Of a DNA stretch of 64,000 nucleotides, positions 9,788 through 18,385 are shown piece after piece; the first letter of the stretch is position 1; each line of letters starts with the position of its first letter. The stretch spans positions 1 to 64,000 of the forward strand of contig JAEOSF010000016.1 of the NCBI GenBank assembly GCA_016840515.1, in the 5' to 3' direction. This DNA comes from Candidatus Borrarchaeum yapensis (GTDB taxonomy: Archaea; Asgardarchaeota; Sifarchaeia; Borrarchaeales; Borrarchaeaceae). The notes under the pieces were generated by a model. The model was not told where the DNA came from and searched no databases. It saw nothing but the letters and a program-made list of their open reading frames with translations. A program made the position numbers and the translations under genes.

Positions 9788-10813
9788 TTAATTTCCTTTT
9801 AATACTCTTAAGGCATTTAAAGTGATCCATTTACTCGGTTTCCCCTTTCTTTCTATATTAGCCTGCATACGCCCACTAAATTTCTGTTCTAAAACCCATT
9901 TCCCTTCTTCATTTTGCTTTGCAATAACTACATCAAGAGATTCTTGCATTCTTTCATCTTTATATCCAAGCTTAGTTAATATTGACAAAATCTCCAATAT
10001 GTCGGTATTCCACATTAACGGGAAACCAAATTTTAACCATTTAGGCATCGCAACTTGAGTTAAATCTTGACTTCTTTTGAATATATGATGTTTAAGTATG
10101 AATTCTGCTGCTTTTTCTATCGTTCTTTTTATTTCAGCGCTTCTTTTCTTTGGAGGGATTTCAGCAAGTGCTTTTAGTGATTTTACAACACCCATGTGAC
10201 AAGTGTGTTTTCCATAACACTTTTCGAATTTGTCATATGGCCATCCCTTTGGAGCGTTTTTTATCCCATCATCAAATCGTTGGTAGGTAGTGATCCATTT
10301 AATTCCTTGTTGAACTCTGGGATCTTCAAGATAGCCAAACCTAATTAAGCACCAAACCATATTACCAGTTAAGCACGGCAATATTTTTGCCGGATCTCCT
10401 CCGCCGTCTTTCTTACTGTAATAAGCAAATCCACCGCTTTTTTTATCTTGAGAGTGTTCAAGAATAAATTTACAAGTCTTCCTAATACGATCGTCAGTTT
10501 TATCTGCCCCAAGTTCCGCTAAAACGAGAAATGTCCACACAGTTCCCTTATATTTTGTTCTAATGTAAAAATCTTTAGGATTGATCCAATATCCTTCTTC
10601 TTTTTGTTTTTCCAAAATTTTAGGAACAGTTCCTGTTCCCATGATTGATTTCTTGGCATCTATTACTTCGAAATCATTTTCAAGCTTTTCTAAGATGTCA
10701 GTTAAAGTAAAATATCGAACTGATGGATTATCACTCTCCAATAGCCAGTCAGTTGGGTCATTTCGTAATAATGATTTCCAATTCTTCATTATGGACAACC
10801 TGTCATCAAGCAT
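9788..10813 (-). CDS. Alpha/alpha-toroid (prenyltransferase/squalene-cyclase-like) repeat protein of unknown function
   Basis: Repeated GTVWTFLVLAELG..., GGFAYY..., LTGNMVWCLIRFGY-type toroid helices. Confidence 0.5.
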   Translation of the reverse strand: MLDDRLSIMKNWKSLLRNDPTDWLLESDNPSVRYFTLTDILEKLENDFEVIDAKKSIMGTGTVPKILEKQKEEGYWINPKDFYIRTKYKGTVWTFLVLAELGADKTDDRIRKTCKFILEHSQDKKSGGFAYYSKKDGGGDPAKILPCLTGNMVWCLIRFGYLEDPRVQQGIKWITTYQRFDDGIKNAPKGWPYDKFEKCYGKHTCHMGVVKSLKALAEIPPKKRSAEIKRTIEKAAEFILKHHIFKRSQDLTQVAMPKWLKFGFPLMWNTDILEILSILTKLGYKDERMQESLDVVIAKQNEEGKWVLEQKFSGRMQANIERKGKPSKWITLNALRVLKGN

Positions 10814-10986
10814 AGAATAATCTAACCATTTTGATGATTCTCTGCAATCTGTTATTAAGTTTTCTTATGGAGATTTTTGATATTTTACTTGTATTTACCT
10901 GAGCCAGATGCTCCCATATTATACGATATCTAAGACGCAGAAAGAACGAATAAACCGATATTGCAATAGTTCTCTAAGAATAAAAA

Positions 10987-11910
10987 ATGGAATATGATTT
11001 CAATAGACTAATCGGAAAAATTATAAGCGAGTTTTCAAAATTTTACATAAGGAGATCGTCAATGACACCATTTGAAGAAGAAAAAAGCGTGTTTACTATA
11101 TCCAAAATAACTTTAGAACTCATTGCAGTAGCTGCAATTGTAATAGGCAGTCTATTATTTGTATCTATCATATATTTAACTCAATTTATCCCAGAATTCG
11201 AGGGTGGAATATTTTTTACTGATATAGTGCCAGTATTATTTGGCATTGGTGCAACGATTGGATCATTGTTTGCGAGCTTTAAGATCTACGGCTATAGAAC
11301 TTTTAATGGTAAGATTTGGCTTCTGATTAGCTTAGGTAATTTATTGTGGACTCTTGGTGAATTTGGATGGTTTTATTTTGAAGTAATCTTGGGCATAGAT
11401 ACTCCTTATCCTAGTTTCGCCGACGTTCTATGGCTTGCTGGTTTCCTTCCTTTGTATATTGCACTTTTTAAAACAAATCAGCTAATTAAGCTTAGATTAA
11501 CAAGAAAACTTCTTATTTTGTATGTTATAATTTCTGTAGCATGTATTTTCGCTATTATTTTTCTTGTAATATGGCCTATCGCTACTTATCCTGTCAGTGA
11601 AGACTTCGCCATTTCAGAAAAAGTTACTAGTATTATTTACCCAGTAACGGATATATTACTCTTCTTATTCGCAATGCTTGTTCTCCTAAGATTCAGAGGT
11701 GCAAAGATATCTTGGGCCTGGTTAATACTTGCTATGTCTTTTCTAATAGACGTTTTTGCCGATTCGTGGTTCAGCATCATTTTGTGGGAAGAACTTTATT
11801 ATACTTATCATCCTGTTGATCTCCTATGGCTCTTAAGCTATTCTCTTGTAGCTATTGCAGTAATTTATCTTGGATATGCACGTAGTCGAAAGCTGTTACT
11901 TCGTATATAG
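10987..11910 (+). CDS. Multi-pass membrane protein of unknown function
   Basis: Long ORF with about 8 hydrophobic segments. Confidence 0.6.
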   Translation: MEYDFNRLIGKIISEFSKFYIRRSSMTPFEEEKSVFTISKITLELIAVAAIVIGSLLFVSIIYLTQFIPEFEGGIFFTDIVPVLFGIGATIGSLFASFKIYGYRTFNGKIWLLISLGNLLWTLGEFGWFYFEVILGIDTPYPSFADVLWLAGFLPLYIALFKTNQLIKLRLTRKLLILYVIISVACIFAIIFLVIWPIATYPVSEDFAISEKVTSIIYPVTDILLFLFAMLVLLRFRGAKISWAWLILAMSFLIDVFADSWFSIILWEELYYTYHPVDLLWLLSYSLVAIAVIYLGYARSRKLLLRI

Positions 11911-12145
11911 AATTCTGAAAATCTTGTGTGGCAAGTAGAAATAAGTTCCGGTGTTGTTGGAAATTTCGCAAACTGTATACGAAAATTTTTTATTACATGT
12001 TTCAGTTATTTCTCTGGGAGAATGTATAACTATACTTTGACTCACGTGAATGACTCTCAAATCCGTTCAAAAATTAATAATTCGGTAAATGATTCTTCAA
12101 TAAATATTGCTTTAAGAATTCGCTTGACTGTTAAGTTGATGGCAC

Positions 12146-12928
12146 ATGATTCGCGCTGTGTACTTGATTAAAAATGGTGTTTGCATTTTTAATTTTAAAG
12201 TGAGTTCAATTGAAATTGAACCGATTTTATTTTCAAGTTTTCTTGACGCTATTCAATCTTTAAGCCAGAAACTTATGGACTCGATGGATTCAATTAATTT
12301 TCATAATTTAAAATTAATATATACGCCTCTAAACAACTCTACTTTTATTGCTACATTGATCGATGGAGATGAACCAAAAGAATTTATCGAACAATTTTTA
12401 GGCGCTGTAAAACAACTTTTACTTCAATATAAAGATATACTAAATATAGAAAAATTAGACGTGACAATGTACGAGGAACTCACACCACAGTTTACTGAAC
12501 TTCTCTTAAATCTACCGTGTCTGTATTTAAAAAAAACATTGATTGGTTTTAAGTGTATAACTGATTTAAAGAAGATTGAGAACGGTTATCGGGAGTCTTT
12601 CTGTAATTGTTACAAAATGGTGCTATGTAGTCGTTTCTCAGACTTTTTGGAGAAAAAGATGGAAGAGAAGAGATACAATGTTGTCTTTAAACTAAATATT
12701 TTGGATGGCTATAACACAGAAAATATCCTTGACAAGATTAAAAGCTTAAGTAAAGATTTTTCAGTAACGATGGAAGTGCAAGCCATCTTACTCAATTTAG
12801 ATCAAGGTTACACAGTAAATGATTTTGTTGAAGTTATAAGGGAAAATCTTGTATTAAATATTTCTCCAGCACAAGTTTTAGAGATTCTTGAAAAATTAGA
12901 ACATCATAATGTTGTTTTTCGCGTTTAA
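12146..12928 (+). CDS. Longin-like domain protein (putative GTPase partner)
   Basis: N-terminal MIRAVYLIKNGVCIFNFKVS...KLIYTPLNNSTFIATLID resembles longin/roadblock-type beta-strand patterns; adjacent to small GTPase genes. Confidence 0.45.
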   Translation: MIRAVYLIKNGVCIFNFKVSSIEIEPILFSSFLDAIQSLSQKLMDSMDSINFHNLKLIYTPLNNSTFIATLIDGDEPKEFIEQFLGAVKQLLLQYKDILNIEKLDVTMYEELTPQFTELLLNLPCLYLKKTLIGFKCITDLKKIENGYRESFCNCYKMVLCSRFSDFLEKKMEEKRYNVVFKLNILDGYNTENILDKIKSLSKDFSVTMEVQAILLNLDQGYTVNDFVEVIRENLVLNISPAQVLEILEKLEHHNVVFRV

Positions 12929-12989
12929 GACCTGAATAACTCACACTAAAAAATTTCAATTGAACCCAATTCCAATTATGGAACGATTT

Positions 12990-13571
12990 TTATGTGATAA
13001 GACTTCTCCTTTTATGTTGGTTTATCATCTGGTGGTTCATTTTCTTCAAAGTCTTACCTTTCCTCTCTGAAAGAATCAATTTTGCGAGTTCTTCCATGAC
13101 GTCAACCACGTGTTCACCAGTTTTTGCTGAAGTTTCAAAAAACATTAAACCTTCTTTAAGTGCATAGCGTTCTCCTTCTTCTCGAGGTATGACACTGTTT
13201 TCTACCAAGTCGATCTTATTAGCAACTAGGATTACTGGTAACTTTCCACATTGAGCATCCAAATCTGAAAACCATTTATCAAGATGATCAAAGCTTTCTT
13301 TATTCGTGACATCGTAAATAATTAATGCCCCATCGGCACCTCGATAATATTGAGGTCTTATGCAATCAAACAATTCTTGTCCGCCTGTATCCCAAATAGT
13401 CAGCGTTGCCTCGCTATCATCGATAAGAAGTCTCTGTACTGCATGTGCTACTCCAATAGTCTTTTTATATTTCGAGTTGAATTCTTCATGAACGTATCGC
13501 CTTATTACGCTTGTTTTGCCAACGGAACCGTCCCCTACGACAATCACCTTAAAGATATAATGAGTCATCAA
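12990..13571 (-). CDS. Rab-like small GTPase
   Basis: GDGSVGKTS (G1), KTIGV (switch I), WDTGGQE (G3), NKID (G4), TSAKTGE (G5). Confidence 0.93.
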   Translation of the reverse strand: MMTHYIFKVIVVGDGSVGKTSVIRRYVHEEFNSKYKKTIGVAHAVQRLLIDDSEATLTIWDTGGQELFDCIRPQYYRGADGALIIYDVTNKESFDHLDKWFSDLDAQCGKLPVILVANKIDLVENSVIPREEGERYALKEGLMFFETSAKTGEHVVDVMEELAKLILSERKGKTLKKMNHQMINQHKRRSLIT

Positions 13572-13795
13572 ATATCACTCAATCAAAAAAATACGTCTTA
13601 TACCTATGGAAATAATGATATTTTATCCCTTTTAATATAAATATTCTAGTAGGTTTCTCCGCAATGAAAAACAAAATCTATTTGACGGAAATGTTAATAG
13701 ATCGAAATGTTATTTTGGCGTCTTTGTAAAATAATATAAAAAATAAAATTATAAAATTATAGACTAAATTACCCTCTTTTATGTAATCCAATCGA

Positions 13796-14392
13796 TTACT
13801 TTGCACGGGCTGCTCTAAACTTATTGCTTCTTGAGATAATCAATTTTGCGAGTTCTTCCATGACCTCAAATACATTTTCACCAGTTTTTGCCGAGGTTTC
13901 AGAATAACTTACAAAATTTTGACGCGCATATTTCTCCCCTGCTTCAGCAGGAATGACTCTTTTATCTGTTAAATCAATTTTATTACCAATAATGATTTTT
14001 GGGATCTTTCCACAGTTATTGTCTAATTCATTTAACCATTTATCAAGATGGTCAAAGCTTTCTTTATTCGTGACATCGTAAATAATTAGCACTCCGTGAG
14101 CACCTCGATAGTATTGAGGTCTTATACAATCGAATAATTCTTGTCCACCTGTGTCCCAAATCGTCATGGTAATTTCAGTATCGTCTAAACAAAGTCTCTT
14201 TAATGCGTGAGAAACTCCAATAGTTTTGATGTATTTCGAATCGAATTCTTCATGAACGTATCGTCTAATGATACTTGTTTTGCCAGCTGTCCCATCCCCA
14301 ACTGCAATGATCTTAAAAATAAATTGTCTGACTTTACGTACATCTCGACTCACAAAGCTATTTGTTAGTGATTGTGTCATCATTTTCCTCAC
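13796..14392 (-). CDS. Rab-like small GTPase (paralogue of 12990-13571)
   Basis: GDGTAGKTS, WDTGGQELFDCIRPQYYRGAHG, NKID, TSAKTGE. Confidence 0.93.
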   Translation of the reverse strand: MRKMMTQSLTNSFVSRDVRKVRQFIFKIIAVGDGTAGKTSIIRRYVHEEFDSKYIKTIGVSHALKRLCLDDTEITMTIWDTGGQELFDCIRPQYYRGAHGVLIIYDVTNKESFDHLDKWLNELDNNCGKIPKIIIGNKIDLTDKRVIPAEAGEKYARQNFVSYSETSAKTGENVFEVMEELAKLIISRSNKFRAARAK

Positions 14393-14924
14393 TTATTTTC
14401 TTTGGTTTTTTCTGTTACGTTCTGGTTGTTAAGTTGTCCCTTCGACTCACATGGTCAACTGCAAATTATCAACGATGCGTAAGATTTAGAAACCTCTTTA
14501 AAAAAGATTTGAGACCACTAAGTACAAGATTGAGATCAATTTTTTTCATAGGCGCGTGTGTGTTCTAGTATTAAATATTTGCTCATTCGTCTATTATTAA
14601 CGTTATGAGAAAAGTCTCCGCAAATTATTGCCATGTTCTTCTGAAATATATCTAAAATTTTTGATTGTAATTCATGTTACTTGCTAAAAATTAGCAATGA
14701 GAAAAAATACTATGGCTAGATTTTGCCTCTAATCTTAACAGAATCTATTGTTAATTTTATCTCGACATCTGTTATTATCATTGCTGAGATCAAGGATTCA
14801 TCTCTTGGAAGATCTAATGTGCTCCCTAAAGTTTCTATGAAGCCTTGAGGAATAGTTTCAGACCAATTTTTTATTATGATCGCGAACTTGGTAGCGATCA
14901 TCTCGTCATAGGTTATCAATTTTA

Positions 14925-16228
14925 TTAAACTTGTACTACACGAGTACAAGAATTTGTAACAAATTGTTCATACGAAGTCTGGACCAGGTCCCTTATTCGC
15001 ACAGGCTGAAACCAGCAGCCCCTATCGACTAGTTTTCGGATGAAATCATCGCCGATTACTTTTCTGAGGATGTTGAGTGCACCATTCACATCGGCATTTA
15101 GGAGATAGTTTGTTCCTTTAAACAAACTCGTGCTGTGCGACACCCTAAGTATTTCTGGTGTTTTGTAATTACTTCAAAGTCTAGTGCATTACATTTGGAT
15201 GTATAGGCCTCGTTTACTTCGTGAACAGCGATACCAACTAGTTCTGCTTTGTACGTAATTAACTTCTTTAACTTCTGCAGCGGTATATTCACGAAGTTTT
15301 GATTATTTTTTTTGCCCAGATTCACACCGTCCTTGATATGCTTTAATTCGCCCACGCAAATATTCCCTATGTCGTTTGCCAAGCAGTATTTGATGATAAA
15401 TCGCGCGGTTTTGTGCAGATAGTCGTATACCTCACTGTTTCGTCTAATCGTCAGGTCGTCTAGCAACTGTGTCCACCTAAGGTGCTGTTTGTCTTTGATT
15501 GACCGCAATTTAGCGCGTTTCTTGTTCCAAAACTGGTTTACAGACTTTAAAACTCTCCCTGAAACGATAAATGGTTTTATATTTCTGTTTTCGATGGCGG
15601 TAACTAAATTGTTAATGCCTAGATCAAGGGCAAGATAGCGGTTTTTATCCAAGTTTGGATTGACTACTGCTTGTTCGTGATACACGATTTCAATTTCAAA
15701 ATATTTTCTTCTCGGTAGAATTCTAACTTGCTGATAAGAAGAGAAGTCTTTGTGAGGGTAATATGGTATAGAAATTCGGAGAGGCTCTTTATACTGCGGG
15801 TAGACATCTTTAAAGCAGTGTGACATGGTTATGACCAACTCGCAATTATTTTTGATTTTAGAATTTTGGTTAGTAAAAATCAACATGAATTGGTCATCTT
15901 TGTCCTTATAATTAGGGATACGTGGTCGGCCATTATATTTTTCCGGATGTTGTTTCCAGTCCTTGATCGCCTTAAAAAAGGACGCCCAATTCTTATCAAG
16001 TACTTTAATAATCTGTTGTGAGGTTTGTGCTTTTAGTAATTTGTAGTTACGAGAAGACTTTTTTAATTGCAAATTTAATTGGTAATACCGAGTCCAGAGA
16101 CCATTGGCGAAAAATTCTTGTCTGATAATGTAATTCGCTTCGTTATAGAGATTTTTGGAGATATAAGCGAGTATGTCCAGTTGTTCTGATCTTGGATATC
16201 TAAATCTATAGACTAATCTCATATTCAA
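14925..16228 (-). pseudogene. tnpB: TnpB (IS200/IS605-type RNA-guided nuclease/transposase-associated protein), interrupted by a frameshift near 15127-15130
   Basis: ORF 15098-16228 carries YLALDLGINNLVTAIE (RuvC-I), NICVGELKHI (RuvC-II) and [24 protein letters not shown] 14925-15143 continues with [45 protein letters not shown] (RuvC-III) in another frame. Confidence 0.88.
14931..14950. repeat. Inverted repeat at tnpB 3' end (candidate IS right-end hairpin)
   Basis: cttgtact-acac-gagtacaag type palindrome at the tnpB stop. Confidence 0.45.
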
Positions 16229-16560
16229 ACGCCGTGATCATTTTAGAAGCGAATGTTGTTCTTTTTTTGATGAGTACCATGAAATTACAAATGACAGTAA
16301 ATATAAAACAACACTCAACTATTTGAGCATAGGGAGACCTGTGTAAAAGTGAAGCATTCAACTGCAGCAAATCATCCCTCAACGAGTTGAGAGGGTTTTC
16401 TGGCGAATTGGATACATATAAGTACTCTCCCTCCACTAAGTTCACTTGTTATCAAATATATTATTTAAGTAATAATTGCTTGTACTAATTTTACAGGTAT
16501 TTGTGACAATATCTAAGTATTTTAAGGAAAAAGCTCTATAGTGATGGTGAGGGAAGCAAT

Positions 16561-17124
16561 TTGATACAACTAATAACATTTTCATCCATAATCATTCTTT
16601 TTAATTTGATGCTCTACACAAAAATATCACGAAAGGTGGCAGAGAATGCATTTAAAACATCAAAAACGCCAAAATTTACAACGAATGGCGTAGCTTGTGA
16701 CCTGAAAAACTATTGTTTTACGTGTGTGGTTAATTCAGCCCCCAAAGACTCTTCAGGACGAAATTTAGGTTATCGTTGCAAACCATGCAATATGGAGATA
16801 CTTTGTCCTGCTGGTATCGCACGTCAATATGACGAAAAAAGTGGCGAAATCATAGATGTGTGCATAAAATGTGGAAGAAAATTAGAGAAGTTCTCTTTTT
16901 ATCTCAACAATAAAATTCTAAAAGGATATAAAACTTTTCCAGCGGATGCCATAACTGGTCGTTCTTTAAACATGAATGCTACAATGGACGTACCTGAATG
17001 GGTTTTCTGGGCTAAACCAGGTGATATAGCAGAAGTCAAAGCTAATGTATCGCCATGTATAGGTAACAAAGAACTAAACTGTCTTGTAGTGGTCTTAAAT
17101 TCTAAGAGTTGTATCTCTCGCTAA
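16561..17124 (+). CDS. Cys-rich putative zinc-binding protein, unknown family (paralogue 1)
   Basis: CDLKNYCFTC...YRCKPCNMEILCPAG...CIKCGRK then NATMDVPEWVFWAKPGDIAEVKANVSPCIGNKELNCLVVVLNSKSC. Confidence 0.6.
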   Translation: MIQLITFSSIIILFNLMLYTKISRKVAENAFKTSKTPKFTTNGVACDLKNYCFTCVVNSAPKDSSGRNLGYRCKPCNMEILCPAGIARQYDEKSGEIIDVCIKCGRKLEKFSFYLNNKILKGYKTFPADAITGRSLNMNATMDVPEWVFWAKPGDIAEVKANVSPCIGNKELNCLVVVLNSKSCISR

Positions 17125-17404
17125 AGTAACACTTTCAGTAACATTACTTTTTAGACGATATTGAGCGTTTCCTAGTTTACTCAGGGGACTTCCGCCGCAT
17201 AAGTTAAAATCTTATTTAACTTGTCTCAAGAATTATTTCATTTCATTTCCAGCCGACAAAAACTCTCTCTGAAAGGTTTTATTTCTTTAGAGTGGTCATG
17301 TAGACCTACTAGAATTCATGAAATTCAAGTTAACCATTAGTCTCTTAAACTAAGAGTTCATTACATTATTTGGGAAATGATCAAAAGGGGTATTCGAGCG
17401 AAAG

Positions 17405-18076
17405 ATGAAATTGCCAACCATGGGTATAACATGTGATCTGAAAGATTATTGTTTTTCATGCGTTGTTGAGTCAACTCCTAGAGATTCTGCAGGAAAAAAC
17501 ATGGGATATCATTGCAAAATATGTAAAATAGATATTCTATGCCCAGCAGGTGTCGGACGCCAATATGACAAAAATACTGGAGAAATCATAGCGGTATGTC
17601 CAAAATGCAGAAACAAGTTAGAGAAGGATTCTTATTCACTCAATACTAAAATAAAAAAAGGTTATATATCATTTCCTGAAGATACTACATTAAATTCTCC
17701 ATTGGAGATGAATGCAGTAATAGAAGTGCCTGATTGGGTGTTATGGGCTAAACCAGGCGATATAGCACAAATAAATGCTAAAGTATCTCCCTGCATTGGG
17801 AATAAGCAGTTAAACTGCCTTGTTGTCATTTTGGATTGTAAGAGCTTTTTCGCCGAAGACTCTAATTTAGAAAAAGCAGATGATTCTTATCCTGAAGATG
17901 CCCTAATAAGTCCTCCATTAAAGATGAATGTTTCAATGGAAGTATCAGATTGGATTTTTTGGGCAAAACCAGGTGATATCGCAGATGTCAAAGCAAAGGT
18001 ATCTCCTTGTATCAATAATAAAGAACTAGACTGCCTTGTCGTTGTCTTGGGTTCAAAGAGTTGTTTTTCTAGGTAA
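17405..18076 (+). CDS. Cys-rich putative zinc-binding protein, unknown family, with duplicated C-terminal module (paralogue 2)
   Basis: Same architecture as 16561-17124, plus a second copy of the VPDWVLWAKPGDIAQI.AKVSPCIGNKQLNCLVV module. Confidence 0.65.
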   Translation: MKLPTMGITCDLKDYCFSCVVESTPRDSAGKNMGYHCKICKIDILCPAGVGRQYDKNTGEIIAVCPKCRNKLEKDSYSLNTKIKKGYISFPEDTTLNSPLEMNAVIEVPDWVLWAKPGDIAQINAKVSPCIGNKQLNCLVVILDCKSFFAEDSNLEKADDSYPEDALISPPLKMNVSMEVSDWIFWAKPGDIADVKAKVSPCINNKELDCLVVVLGSKSCFSR

Positions 18077-18108
18077 ACTACCTCACGCTAAAGTTGTGAG
18101 GCTTTTAG
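18071..18108 (-). repeat. Solo right-end-like hairpin related to 6388-6675 and 43291-43595 elements
   Basis: Reverse strand reads aaaagCCTCACaactttagcGTGAGGtagtttacc, matching GCCTC...GAGGTAGTTCAC ends. Confidence 0.5.
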
Positions 18109-18118
18109 CTGTGCTAGG

Positions 18119-18254
18119 TCTCAGTCCTCTACATATCTCAGTCCTCTACATATCTCAGTCCTCTACATATCTCAGTCCTCTACATATCTCAGTCCTCTAC
18201 ATATCTCAGTCCTCTACATATCTCAGTCCTCTACATATCTCAGTCCTCTACATA
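18119..18254. repeat. Tandem repeat, 8 perfect copies of 17-bp unit TCTCAGTCCTCTACATA
   Basis: Counted directly: units begin at 18119, 18136, 18153, 18170, 18187, 18204, 18221, 18238. Confidence 0.97.
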
Positions 18255-18385
18255 CCCATGATTCTACCTAAGAGAGAAAATTTCGCTAGTGTGTTTTAAA
18301 CAGACTGATATATGAATTAAATGAAATAAAACATTACAAGTGAGTATTTAACTTTAAAGAAAACCATGAAGGCATTAAATTGCAT

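Noticed and set aside
14716-14949. 77-aa minus-strand ORF downstream of tnpB, possibly a fragment of a gene disrupted by the element
   Set aside because: The expected N-terminal part was not found on the other side of the element (beyond 16.4 kb); could be chance.
16206-16445. 79-aa minus-strand ORF upstream of tnpB
   Set aside because: Overlaps the IS left-end region with hairpin-like sequence; no protein-family features.
18119-18254. Possible CRISPR array
   Set aside because: Units are contiguous 17-bp copies with no unique spacers and no cas genes nearby; simple tandem repeat.
18036-18299. 87-aa ORF with repeated SPLHISVLYISQSSTYL
   Set aside because: Entirely produced by the 17-bp tandem repeat read in three phases; overlaps the end of a real gene and has no independent support.
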